Positions 8,346 through 15,772 of a stretch of 64,000 bases of DNA are shown in pieces. Below the pieces are notes generated by a model. The model did no database searches, was not told the origin of the DNA, and saw nothing but the letters and a program-made list of their open reading frames with translations. How positions within the stretch are numbered: position 1 is the first letter of the stretch; each line of letters starts with the position of its first letter. The translations under genes were made by a program, and so were the position numbers. The stretch is from Clostridium aminobutyricum. Lineage in GTDB: Bacteria > Bacillota > Clostridia > Peptostreptococcales > Anaerovoracaceae. The stretch is taken from positions 248,001 to 312,000 of the forward strand of contig NZ_JAFJZZ010000002.1 of the NCBI RefSeq assembly GCF_017255415.1, given 5' to 3'.

Positions 8346-8376
8346 ATCCAACCTCCTGTATCAATTATTTGTGATG

Positions 8377-9846
8377 CTAATTTTGGGTTTCAATTGTTTT
8401 GAAATATCCCGGTTCGCCTTTGACTATCAGGTTGCCGACGATCAAAATCAACAGAGCTGATAGTAAAGTGATGTAAGCGTTTGGAAGCTCTCCGATCAAG
8501 CCTCCGATGGCTTTAGGCAGCGGACTGAACGACCATAAAATGTTTAATATCCAAGACACTGCGAGCGTTAATCCGGCTACCTTTGTACTCCTCTTCCAGA
8601 ATAAGCCCAGTACAAATATCCAGAACACCGGCACCAACCAAGCAAACAGCCAATTGATTGCTCCCAGAATAGGCGGCAGATACGCAGCGACAGCGATTGC
8701 AAATGCTACCAATACGACAATTCCGATTCGGATAACATTCGAAACCTGCTTCTCACTTGCATTCTTATTAAATAAGTCTTTGTAAATATCCACAGCAAAT
8801 ATAGTAGCAGGAGTTAAGCATGTCATGGAAAATGCAGATAGAATGGCTGCTACAAAGGCTGCCAGAAGCGCTGCGGAAAGCCATGTAGGCAGCAGATCAA
8901 CGAGCATTGTAGTGACAGCCATTTTAGCTCCTACAACCGAATACTCCGGCAGTGCTTTTGCCGTCAATCCAAGGGTTACTGCGAACACACCGAACATACC
9001 GTTTACCGGTGCAGCAATCCATAGTGCATTTTTAATAGTTTTTTCATCTTTAGCCGCCATACAGACCTGCATCAACATCTGATTGATTCCCTGACAGAAC
9101 GTAACAGCGATTATATTTCCCACTGCAAAAGTGATAAATAAGTCTGCATTACCAAATACATTCAGCATAAAGTTCTGAGAAGGATCCGCGTCATAATAGG
9201 CCTTTATCGTGTCAAAATTCTGCCCCGGTAATTTGAGAGCGACAAAGAAAACCGCTAAAATAAGTGCCACATATTTAATGACTGCATTCACTACATTAAT
9301 CAGTCCGACTTCTTTCATTCCTGCGATAACCACATAGAACACGCCGAGAATACCTCCGACCACTGCGCCTTTCGCAATATCCCAGCCGGTCATTGTTGAG
9401 ATTACAATACCGATCCCCTGTGTTTCAATCGTTAAAATTCCCCAAATATTACCGGCCATTATGCAGGCTACCGCAATGCTGATGCCTTTTCCGTACATGC
9501 CTGTCAATGCTTCCGGTACTGTTGTAATTCCCATTCTTCGAACCCATCGCCCGGTTCCGACACAAGCTACAATCAGAAGAACTGTATGGGCTAAACTAAA
9601 CCATATTGCGATGGCACCCATATTATAGGTGAGTTCGAATACGCCAAGTATATGGGCTGTACCTAAAACAGTGAAAGCCATTGTTATAGGCAAAACAATG
9701 GCGCCCATATTTCTTCCCGCCAAAGCGAAACCTGCTTCGCTATGAGAAGACCCTTCTTTTTTTTCTTTATTTTTTACTATGATTCCGATAACTACTATTA
9801 CCAATATTTGGTACAGTAATACGACAGTTATTATTCCTGTTTCCAT
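8377..9846 (-). CDS. Sodium:solute symporter (SSS family)
   Basis: 489 aa from ATG 9846 with thirteen or so hydrophobic helices. Landmarks are the unwound helix-1 region FALAGRNMGAIVLPITMAFT, the helix-5/6 stretch GGILGVFYVVIAGMKEVGLINVVNA and ILSAFSMTCLTPATIFAVDIY, all typical of the SSS family that couples Na+ to uptake of organic acids, amino acids or vitamins. The substrate is not evident. A TTG at 9882 could extend the protein by 12 residues; GGAGG lies 13 bases before the ATG, a little far. Two tiny membrane genes follow, and a sigma-54 promoter lies about 235 bases upstream. Confidence 0.9.
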   Translation of the reverse strand: METGIITVVLLYQILVIVVIGIIVKNKEKKEGSSHSEAGFALAGRNMGAIVLPITMAFTVLGTAHILGVFELTYNMGAIAIWFSLAHTVLLIVACVGTGRWVRRMGITTVPEALTGMYGKGISIAVACIMAGNIWGILTIETQGIGIVISTMTGWDIAKGAVVGGILGVFYVVIAGMKEVGLINVVNAVIKYVALILAVFFVALKLPGQNFDTIKAYYDADPSQNFMLNVFGNADLFITFAVGNIIAVTFCQGINQMLMQVCMAAKDEKTIKNALWIAAPVNGMFGVFAVTLGLTAKALPEYSVVGAKMAVTTMLVDLLPTWLSAALLAAFVAAILSAFSMTCLTPATIFAVDIYKDLFNKNASEKQVSNVIRIGIVVLVAFAIAVAAYLPPILGAINWLFAWLVPVFWIFVLGLFWKRSTKVAGLTLAVSWILNILWSFSPLPKAIGGLIGELPNAYITLLSALLILIVGNLIVKGEPGYFKTIETQN

Positions 9847-9967
9847 ACCGCTATTTTTTCCTCCATTTTTTTTAGTAAACAACCGCCGGTAACACCTACA
9901 GCTGTTCCAAATCAGAGTTTCTATGCTCTTATGACCATACGGGGCGCACCGAAGGTATCTGGCATTT

Positions 9968-9991
9968 TCAGTGTTTGTTCACCCTAGGCAT
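9968..9991 (-). CDS. Possible seven-codon leader peptide in symporter mRNA leader
   Basis: On the minus strand a tandem ribosome binding site, AAGGAGGAAAGGAGG, precedes ATG 9991 and a 7-codon frame MPRVNKH ending at TGA. A second short frame starting MPDTFGAP overlaps two bases later (9921-9965). Both lie in the roughly 220-base leader between the predicted sigma-54 start and the symporter. The doubled Shine-Dalgarno is real; translation and function are conjecture. Confidence 0.3.
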   Translation of the reverse strand: MPRVNKH

Positions 9992-10078
9992 TTCTTTTCC
10001 TCCTTTCCTCCTTAGTCTCTAGCTCCATTCATCTGACTGCGATGAAAATTTTACGATCACCGCTTTGCCAACTAAAAG

Positions 10079-10095
10079 AGCAAAATCTGTGCCAA
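10079..10095 (-). promoter_or_regulatory. Sigma-54 promoter of the sodium:solute symporter
   Basis: Minus-strand TTGGCACAGATTTTGCT is a near-perfect -24/-12 element (TGGCAC-N5-TTGCT, GG-N10-GC). Predicted start is near 10068. The next gene downstream is the symporter at 9846, leaving a leader of about 220 bases. The stretch from 9847 to 10549 otherwise holds the hexamer array at 10275-10356, a terminator and a divergent sigma-54 promoter. Confidence 0.85.
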
Positions 10096-10274
10096 GATTC
10101 TTTTAAACAACTTTTCACTGGGCGAATTGAAGCAGCTATGGTTTATCTGTTTTTCGAGCTTTTCCCTGTTGTTAAGCCATTTCTGTCCAATTTTACTTTT
10201 CAGTATTTCATCTAAACTTTTAACGAAAAATTCTGATATTCAGTCTTTTCCCTTCTCATAAGGGTCCAATATTT

Positions 10275-10356
10275 GTGCCATACCATGTCATTAGCAGTGC
10301 CACTTTCGTGCCACATGCGTGTCACCATGTGCCATCTCTTTGTTTATGTTGTGTCA
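10275..10356. repeat. Helically phased array of seven RTGYCA hexamers
   Basis: Hexamers GTGCCA, ATGTCA, GTGCCA, GTGCCA, GTGTCA, GTGCCA and GTGTCA start at 10275, 10285, 10297, 10308, 10319, 10329 and 10351. The steps are 10, 12, 11, 11, 10 and 22 bases, so every copy is on the same face of the helix. The array lies roughly 180-275 bases upstream of the minus-strand sigma-54 promoter and 120-200 bases upstream of the plus-strand one. It probably is a shared enhancer for a multimeric activator. Confidence 0.8.
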
Positions 10357-10417
10357 AAGTTAGTCTCTATTAATCCTATGAAACGTTGAGAATAATTAAA
10401 TGAACAGGTTCTATAGC

Positions 10418-10447
10418 AAAAAAGCCGCATATCAAAAGCGGCTTTTT
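10418..10447. terminator. Rho-independent terminator between hexamer array and GutM promoter
   Basis: AAAAAAGCCGC, a 9-base loop and GCGGCTTTTT form a hairpin with A- and T-runs on its two sides, so it can act in both directions. No gene clearly ends at it; it may insulate the divergent transcription units or end a short unannotated transcript. Confidence 0.75.
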
Positions 10448-10472
10448 GGTTATTCGTATGCAGCACGGGTTT

Positions 10473-10490
10473 TCGGCATATTTTTTGCAC
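10473..10490 (+). promoter_or_regulatory. Sigma-54 promoter of the GutM-like gene
   Basis: Plus-strand CGGCATATTTTTTGCAC has the exact GG-N10-GC spacing and a perfect TTGCA -12 element; the -24 box is CGGCAT rather than TGGCAC. Predicted start is near 10500, 50 bases before the ATG at 10550. Confidence 0.7.
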
Positions 10491-10549
10491 TAATATATTG
10501 CAGCATCCCTAATAAATATTCGTATGCCATTTGAAAGGAGAATTCCATT

Positions 10550-10936
10550 ATGTTTTGGAACATTGTTATCATCACAGGCTTTTTATGGACTATCATGAGT
10601 ATTTTCAATTTTATCCAATCCGTGCACATCAAGAATATATTCACTATGCTCCAGCCCTCCGGCAAAATCTATTCCGGAAGAGATGCAGGTTTTCTGCGAA
10701 CCAGATACATCGCCTTTGCCGCTGTCAATCCAGACGGAACCGTATTGAATGCAAGGCTGCTCAAGGCAAGCGGAATCGTCACTTTGTCGAAGATCCATTC
10801 CCTCGACTATCTGATCAGCGAAAATCTGCTGGCATTGGATCCCACATCCATGAATCTGGATGGTAGATCAACGCTCGCTATTCAAAACCTGATTACCAAT
10901 TTCAAGAAATACAGCAATCATACAAATAATAAATAA
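10550..10936 (+). CDS. GutM-family (glucitol operon activator-like) protein
   Basis: 128-aa protein with an N-terminal hydrophobic helix (WNIVIITGFLWTIMSIF) followed by the GutM-type core: GKIYSGRDAGFLRTRYIAFAAVNPDGTVLNARLLKASGI spans about residues 43-81. GutM was named as an activator of sorbitol genes but no PTS or sorbitol genes are nearby. The gene stands alone between two terminators, has AAAGGAG before its ATG and lies under a sigma-54 promoter divergent from that of the sodium symporter. A membrane-tethered regulator or transport accessory role for the symporter is possible; this is inference from position. Confidence 0.75.
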   Translation: MFWNIVIITGFLWTIMSIFNFIQSVHIKNIFTMLQPSGKIYSGRDAGFLRTRYIAFAAVNPDGTVLNARLLKASGIVTLSKIHSLDYLISENLLALDPTSMNLDGRSTLAIQNLITNFKKYSNHTNNK

Positions 10937-10937
10937 A

Positions 10938-10971
10938 AAGGATTGTCTCAAACTAGTTTGAGACAATCCTT
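10938..10971. terminator. Perfect palindromic bidirectional terminator
   Basis: A 17-bp perfect inverted repeat centred on ACTAGT, with arms AAGGATTGTCTCAAACT / AGTTTGAGACAATCCTT, begins 2 bases after the gutM-like stop. It separates that gene from the converging apbE gene and carries the TTGTCTCA core seen in other hairpins of this window. Confidence 0.85.
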
Positions 10972-11027
10972 CTTCCTCTTCTATTTTTTTGTTTTATATA
11001 AATCCATTTAGCTCTATGGGGTTTCCT

Positions 11028-12044
11028 TTATTCTACAGGAATAAATTCCATACCGCTGGTATAATGAACCTCTCCATTTGTATCGACAAAAGAAGCTTCT
11101 ATGCCATCCAGGCTCTCCACTAAGGCCATTCCTTTTTCTACCCCCAAAATTAAGCAAATGGTGGTCAGGGCATCACAATCCGCTGATTTTCCAAAGTCTC
11201 CTACTATAGATACTGCTTCTACATCTGTTTGTGCCGGATATCCTGTTTTCACATCTAAAATATGATGGTAGTTGATGCCATCCTGTTCAAAATAGCGTTC
11301 ATAGATTCCGGAGGTGACAACTGTCTTATTCTTTACTTTTACCGAACCTACAATGTCACTTCTATCGGAATAAGGCTTTTCTATCCCGATGTTCCAGGCG
11401 TCTCCGCTTGTTTTCTCACCGATTGCAACGATGTTTCCGCCTAAATTCACGATGGCACTTTCTACCCCTTGTCCAACCAGATATTCGCTTACTTTATCTG
11501 CAATATAGCCCTTGGCGATCCCGCCCAAATCCAGCTCCGTCTCCGGATTGTCAAGAGATACCTTATTGTCTTCAATGTTAATCTGCCTATAATCGATCGT
11601 CGCCTTTGCGGTATCAATATCCGCAGCGGCAGGCACCCTCGGATTCTCTCCGGTGAAATTCCATAGACCGGATAGTTTACCTACCGTTATATCGAATTTA
11701 CCTTCGGAAAGAGCTCCATAATCAATGCTCTTTTTTATAACTTCCAGCGTCTCTTCCTGTACCTCAACCGGCTCGCCCTTCGCATGATTGATTTTATAGA
11801 TGTCACTGCCTTCTATCGTTTTACTCAGTATGCCTTCATATTCTTCGCACAGAGCGAAAGACTTGCTGATTAAATCTTTTGCTTCATCGGTGCTTTTATC
11901 GTAAATGCTAATAGTGCAAGACGTGTTCAAATAAAATCCTGTATCAGAAACAGGCTCCATTTGCTTTTCTCCACAAGCGGTTTGTGTTATAATTAAAGCC
12001 GTGCATAGCAATAAGGCTATGACTTTTAATTTGTGGTTTTTCAT
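11028..12044 (-). CDS. apbE: FAD:protein FMN transferase (ApbE) lipoprotein
   Basis: 338-aa extracytoplasmic lipoprotein. The signal peptide ends in lipobox TQTAC (Cys about residue 24). ApbE family motifs follow: LNTSCTISIYD, FDITVGKL, LDLGGIAKGYIADKV, AIVNLGGNI, YHHILDVKTGYP and SADCDALTT. The enzyme splits FAD and links FMN by phosphoester to a Thr or Ser in SGAT-type motifs. Targets in this window are RnfG, RnfD and the FMN-binding protein at the right edge. ATG 12044 has AGAGG upstream. It is divergent from the NusG-II/Gx pair with only 30 bases between starts and lies 5 kb from rnf. Confidence 0.95.
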   Translation of the reverse strand: MKNHKLKVIALLLCTALIITQTACGEKQMEPVSDTGFYLNTSCTISIYDKSTDEAKDLISKSFALCEEYEGILSKTIEGSDIYKINHAKGEPVEVQEETLEVIKKSIDYGALSEGKFDITVGKLSGLWNFTGENPRVPAAADIDTAKATIDYRQINIEDNKVSLDNPETELDLGGIAKGYIADKVSEYLVGQGVESAIVNLGGNIVAIGEKTSGDAWNIGIEKPYSDRSDIVGSVKVKNKTVVTSGIYERYFEQDGINYHHILDVKTGYPAQTDVEAVSIVGDFGKSADCDALTTICLILGVEKGMALVESLDGIEASFVDTNGEVHYTSGMEFIPVE

Positions 12045-12074
12045 ATATACCTCTTTATAGTTTGGGATTTTTCT

Positions 12075-12437
12075 ATGATTAAAAAAGCTGATATCATACT
12101 AGCAATAGTATTCATAATACTGGGTTTATGCGCTTCCTATGTAGCCGGTTTCGGCTCGCATCAAGGCAGCACCGTACTCATAACCGTAGATGGAAAAGAA
12201 TATGGGTCGTATGCGTTGAACAAGAATAAAACCGTCACGGTCAAAAACGGTATCCATACCAACGTGGTCGTTATAAAAAACGGCTCCGTTTCCATGGACT
12301 CTTCTGATTGTAAGAATCAGATTTGCGTTCACGCCGGTGCTATATCCAATAGTTCACAAAGCATCATTTGTCTTCCCAACCGGGTTGTTGTTCAAATTGA
12401 AGGGAAGGAGAGTGAATACGATGCCATATCCAACTAA
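12075..12437 (+). CDS. NusG domain II-containing membrane-anchored protein
   Basis: 120 aa from ATG 12075. An N-terminal hydrophobic helix (ILAIVFIILGLCASYVAGF) anchors a small beta domain with the conserved stretch CKNQICVHAGAI and CLPNRVVVQIEG typical of the extracytoplasmic NusG-II family. The conserved Cys pairs may bind a metal or form a disulfide. It overlaps the Gx-family gene by 17 bases and is thus translationally coupled. The same pair is commonly found beside apbE and rnf or other flavin-based electron-transfer genes in Firmicutes, so a role in cell-surface redox is likely; mechanism unknown. The ribosome binding site is weak. Confidence 0.85.
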   Translation: MIKKADIILAIVFIILGLCASYVAGFGSHQGSTVLITVDGKEYGSYALNKNKTVTVKNGIHTNVVVIKNGSVSMDSSDCKNQICVHAGAISNSSQSIICLPNRVVVQIEGKESEYDAISN

Positions 12438-12948
12438 ACACTCTGCGGCTGCAGAAAGGACTCGCAAGCTCGCCACCAGTGCGATACTAGCCTCTCTAGG
12501 TTTAATTTTTTCCTACATCGAGGCCATCTTGCCTTTTTCTTTCGGTATACCGGGCATCAAGCTGGGTATTGCCAATCTAGTCGTCATCATCGCCTTGTAT
12601 ACATTGGGGCGTTCGTATGCACTATCCATTAATGTCATACGAATTTTGGTAGCCGGGCTTCTGTTTAATGGGCTTTTCGGTGCCATGTATTCTCTCGCAG
12701 GGGCGCTGTTAAGCTTTGCCGTCATGCTGCTTCTTAAAAAGACAAACCGGTTTAGTATCGTTGGTGTAAGCATGGCAGGTGGAGTCACTCATAACGTCGG
12801 ACAATTATTAATAGCCGCTGCCATGATATCCAATTTAAAAATATTTTTCTATTTTCCGGTTCTGCTCTTCTCGGGTATGATAACAGGGATTCTAATAGGG
12901 ATCATCTCCCATTTTATACTTCGCCGTTTAAGACGGTTTATGCAGTAG
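12421..12948 (+). CDS. Gx transporter family membrane protein
   Basis: 175 aa from ATG 12421, which has GGAGAG upstream. Five or six hydrophobic helices; the conserved SYIEAILPF and GIPGIKLGIANLVVIIALY segments mark the family once annotated as heptaprenyl diphosphate synthase component I and now called Gx transporter. The fold resembles small substrate-binding membrane subunits of ECF transporters. Coupled to the NusG-II gene upstream and adjacent to apbE and rnf, it may move a flavin, quinone precursor or other redox cofactor. That role is inferred from context only. Confidence 0.85.
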   Translation: MPYPTKHSAAAERTRKLATSAILASLGLIFSYIEAILPFSFGIPGIKLGIANLVVIIALYTLGRSYALSINVIRILVAGLLFNGLFGAMYSLAGALLSFAVMLLLKKTNRFSIVGVSMAGGVTHNVGQLLIAAAMISNLKIFFYFPVLLFSGMITGILIGIISHFILRRLRRFMQ

Positions 12949-13030
12949 AACTCTGCCAATCGAAAATTCGCGGGTTCCTTGCATGCGTTTACCGCTGCTT
13001 TGATCTACAAATTGAGCAAGTTCATTTAAA

Positions 13031-13057
13031 AAAGCTGACGCATATTGCGTCAGCTTT
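13031..13057 (-). terminator. Terminator of the rnf operon
   Basis: Perfect 11-bp stem AAAGCTGACGC / GCGTCAGCTTT with a 5-base loop; on the minus strand it is followed by TTTTTTAAAT. It lies 24 bases after the rnfB stop. Confidence 0.9.
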
Positions 13058-13081
13058 AATATGTCTAACTTTTTCGCTTTC

Positions 13082-13930
13082 TTATTCTGCTACTGCAGCA
13101 GCCTGTACTTGAGGTGCTGCTTCAACCGGCTTCGCTACCGCTTTCTTCACTCTTAAGTTTACGATTGCGTTAGTAGGACATTCTTTTACGCAAAGACCGC
13201 AGTTCTTGCATTTATCAAGATCAATCTTTGCAAGATTATTTTCAACAGTGATCGCATCAAACTTACAAACCTTTTGACACTTCTTACAACCAATACAACC
13301 AACGGAACAAATTTTTCTTGTTTTTGCCCCCGGATCTGTAGAGTTGCAAGCCACATAAACAAGCTTTCTTTTTTCACCCAGCATGATAACATCGTTCGGG
13401 CATGCCTTTTCGCACATACCACAGCCAACGCAGTTATCTCGATCCACTACCGCGATGCCATCACAGATCTTGATTGCGTTAAATTCACAAACATTCACAC
13501 AATCACCAAGTCCCATACAAGCATGGGAGCAAGCCTTATTGCCGCCAAAGAAGCTCTTAGCGGAGGCACAAGTCTGCACGCCTTGATAATCCATGATCAG
13601 TTTTGTATTATTAATATTTCCCTGACACTTTACAAAAGCAACTATAGGTTCCATGGAACCGGCTTCCACACCAAGAATGCCTGCAACAGTTGCTGCAACC
13701 TCAGGTCCGCCTACAGGACATAAACTTGGGCTTAGGGAATGATCGTCGCCTAACGCTGCTGCATAGTCATCGCATCCTGCAAATCCGCAGGCACCGCAAT
13801 TGGCACCCGGAAGCACTTCACGAATCTGAGCTATGGTCTCATCAACGGGAACGAAAAATATTCTTGCCGCAATGGTTAAAAGAATACCTAAAATCAGGCC
13901 CATTACTACTAATAGTATTACTGGTATCAT
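13082..13930 (-). CDS. rnfB: Rnf complex subunit B, ferredoxin-accepting Fe-S protein
   Basis: 282 aa. An N-terminal membrane helix (residues 1-25) is followed by the RnfB domain with cluster motif CGACGFAGC and then a ferredoxin-rich part: CVGCGMCEKACP, CIGCKKCQKVC and CKNCGLCVKECP plus an earlier set of cysteines around CSHACMGLGDCVNVC. Several [4Fe-4S] clusters are expected. RnfB takes electrons from reduced ferredoxin and passes them into the complex. The Ala/Pro-rich tail after the last cluster looks disordered. It is the last gene of rnfCDGEAB and is followed by a strong terminator. Confidence 0.97.
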   Translation of the reverse strand: MIPVILLVVMGLILGILLTIAARIFFVPVDETIAQIREVLPGANCGACGFAGCDDYAAALGDDHSLSPSLCPVGGPEVAATVAGILGVEAGSMEPIVAFVKCQGNINNTKLIMDYQGVQTCASAKSFFGGNKACSHACMGLGDCVNVCEFNAIKICDGIAVVDRDNCVGCGMCEKACPNDVIMLGEKRKLVYVACNSTDPGAKTRKICSVGCIGCKKCQKVCKFDAITVENNLAKIDLDKCKNCGLCVKECPTNAIVNLRVKKAVAKPVEAAPQVQAAAVAE

Positions 13931-13947
13931 ATTATTCCTCCCCCTTT

Positions 13948-14538
13948 CTAACCGAATATGCCTTCAACGACACCACTGAATCCCATGAATGAAAGGGATA
14001 GAATGGAGGCGCCGATCAGTGTAAGCGGAACACCCTGAAATGCTTTCGGAGTATTCGCAACTTCCATCTTTAGTCTCATTCCACAGAATAGTACCATTGC
14101 AAGTAAGAAACCAACTCCAGCCGCAAATGAATTTGCAATAGCTTCGATGAAGTTGAAACCATCATCAATATTCATGATAGTTACACCAAGAACCGCACAG
14201 TTTGTTGTGATAAGCGGAAGGTATACGCCAAGTCCTTTATAAAGAGCTGGTATAAACTTCTTTAAAAACATTTCCAGGAACTGTACTAATGCGGCAATGA
14301 TAAGGATAAATGTTACTGTCTGTAAATATCCGATGCCGAACTTATCCAATAAAAGTATCTGAACCGGCCAAGTGCAGGCTGTTGCAAGAACCATAACGAA
14401 AGTTACCGCAATACCCATACCCACAGCAGAGTCAAGCTTCTTGGATACCCCTAAGAAAGGGCAAATTCCTAAGAACTGTGACAATACAAAGTTGTTTACA
14501 AGAGCAACGGACATCATGATCATAATAATTTCTTTCAT
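13948..14538 (-). CDS. rnfA: Rnf complex subunit A
   Basis: 196-aa integral membrane protein of six helices beginning MKEIIMIMMSVALVNNFVL, with the conserved FLGICPFLGVSKKLDSAVGMG region containing the Cys thought to ligate a membrane-embedded Fe-S cluster shared with RnfE. RnfA and RnfE are homologous and inserted in opposite orientations. Its ATG overlaps the rnfE stop (TAATG), so the two are translationally coupled; rnfB starts 17 bases downstream. Confidence 0.97.
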   Translation of the reverse strand: MKEIIMIMMSVALVNNFVLSQFLGICPFLGVSKKLDSAVGMGIAVTFVMVLATACTWPVQILLLDKFGIGYLQTVTFILIIAALVQFLEMFLKKFIPALYKGLGVYLPLITTNCAVLGVTIMNIDDGFNFIEAIANSFAAGVGFLLAMVLFCGMRLKMEVANTPKAFQGVPLTLIGASILSLSFMGFSGVVEGIFG

Positions 14539-15209
14539 TATTCACAACCTCCTTTATTTGCTGATTGGCAAGTTCCGCACATCGCGCAACCTGCACATCC
14601 GAATTCCTTCTTCTTAATCGCTTTACCTTTGGAGATAAAGTTGATTCCTGCCACCAAGATGCTGTATGCGAAGAATCCGCCAGGCGCCAGCATGAAGATT
14701 GCCATCGGAGTGAACCCATCACCAAAAATTGGGATATTAAATACAGTACCTGATCCAAGTACTTCTCTGATGAAGCCCATTAAACCAAAGGCACAAGTGA
14801 AACCGATACCCATACCAACTCCGTCTAAAGCGGAATCGATAACCGAATTCTTGTTTGCGAACATTTCTGCTCTTCCCAAGATAACGCAGTTTACTACGAT
14901 CAACGGAATAAATATTCCTAACGCCTTATCCAATTCCAATGCATATGCCTTGACCAAGAACTGTACGCAGGTTACGAATCCGGCGATTACTACAACATAG
15001 CAAGGGATTCTAACCTTATCCGGAATAATGTTTTTCAACATGGAGATTGCTACATTGGAGCAGATCAAAACGGCCATAGCGGCAATACCCATGCCAAGTC
15101 CGTTTAATACACTGGTCGTTACTGCAAGAGTCGGACAAGTACCAAGTAATAGAACCAATGTAGGGTTTTCTTTAATAATACCCTTTGTTATAATTCCTAA
15201 TTTACTCAT
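14538..15209 (-). CDS. rnfE: Rnf complex subunit E with Cys-rich C-terminal tail
   Basis: 223-aa membrane subunit homologous to RnfA, with the conserved LLGTCPTLAVTTSVLNGLG region in helix 1 and about six helices. It overlaps rnfG and rnfA by one base on each side. The unusual part is the last 20 residues: CAGCAMCGTC is a strict CxxCxxCxxC followed by a final Cys two residues before the end. This cytoplasmic or periplasmic tail could bind an extra Fe-S cluster or metal. The core role is to shuttle electrons across the membrane with RnfA during ion pumping. Confidence 0.96.
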   Translation of the reverse strand: MSKLGIITKGIIKENPTLVLLLGTCPTLAVTTSVLNGLGMGIAAMAVLICSNVAISMLKNIIPDKVRIPCYVVVIAGFVTCVQFLVKAYALELDKALGIFIPLIVVNCVILGRAEMFANKNSVIDSALDGVGMGIGFTCAFGLMGFIREVLGSGTVFNIPIFGDGFTPMAIFMLAPGGFFAYSILVAGINFISKGKAIKKKEFGCAGCAMCGTCQSANKGGCE

Positions 15210-15772
15210 TATTTTACACCTCCCGCAGCGTCAAACTGCTTTAGGGCTTCCTGAACAGAATGGTACACACCATTTGAGGAAATTGTCGCACCGGTGATAG
15301 CATCTAAATTTTTATTGTTCTTAATGCTGTCTTCAGTCACTATTTCGCCTGTAGTCTTTCCGATATACTGACTTAAATAATCTACTGTCATTGCCTTTGT
15401 ACCAAGGCCCGGTGTATCGGAATGATTGGTTACTTCCACGCCGGTGATCTTACCGTTTGCATCGATTCCAACCATCACTGTCATCAAACCACCATAGCTT
15501 TTTGCTGTCGCCGTAACAGCAACGCCTGCACCATTATTGGCACTATAATATTCTGTAACGCCATCTACCAATTCTCCGTCATACGGAGTGAAAGCGTCTC
15601 CTTCTGCAAGAACAACCGCTCTGGCTTCATCTGCAGCTTTTGCTGCATTTTTTTCAATAATGGGTTTGGTGATGGTGTAGATCTGTGATAGCGCAATGGC
15701 TGCAACAAGACAAAGCAGTACCAATACCAATGAAGGTTTAATTTGTTCATTAAACGTTGAATTATTTTGCAT
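15209..15772 (-). CDS. rnfG: Rnf complex subunit G, covalent FMN protein
   Basis: 187 aa from ATG 15772, chosen because GGAGGTG lies upstream; the longer frame to 15817 lacks a ribosome binding site. One membrane helix (residues about 13-35) anchors an extracytoplasmic FMN-binding domain. The flavinylation motif AITGATISSNGV contains the Thr to which ApbE attaches FMN, and HSDTPGLGTKA is also conserved. It overlaps rnfD by 11 bases and rnfE by one, so it is part of a tightly coupled operon. Confidence 0.96.
   Translation of the reverse strand: MQNNSTFNEQIKPSLVLVLLCLVAAIALSQIYTITKPIIEKNAAKAADEARAVVLAEGDAFTPYDGELVDGVTEYYSANNGAGVAVTATAKSYGGLMTVMVGIDANGKITGVEVTNHSDTPGLGTKAMTVDYLSQYIGKTTGEIVTEDSIKNNKNLDAITGATISSNGVYHSVQEALKQFDAAGGVK

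Noticed and set aside
10085-10262. About 55-codon minus-strand open frame just upstream of the symporter sigma-54 promoter
   Set aside because: It has no start codon or ribosome binding site and its Lys/Asn/Ile-rich composition is what AT-rich DNA gives; it might be a gene relic but nothing supports this.
10275-10356. CRISPR or iteron-like origin for the hexamer array
   Set aside because: Repeats are only 6 bases with 4-6 base spacers; there are no cas or rep genes and no spacer-sized unique segments.
10275-10356. Reading each TGGCAC (minus strand) of the array as a sigma-54 promoter
   Set aside because: None has a TTGC -12 element at the required spacing.
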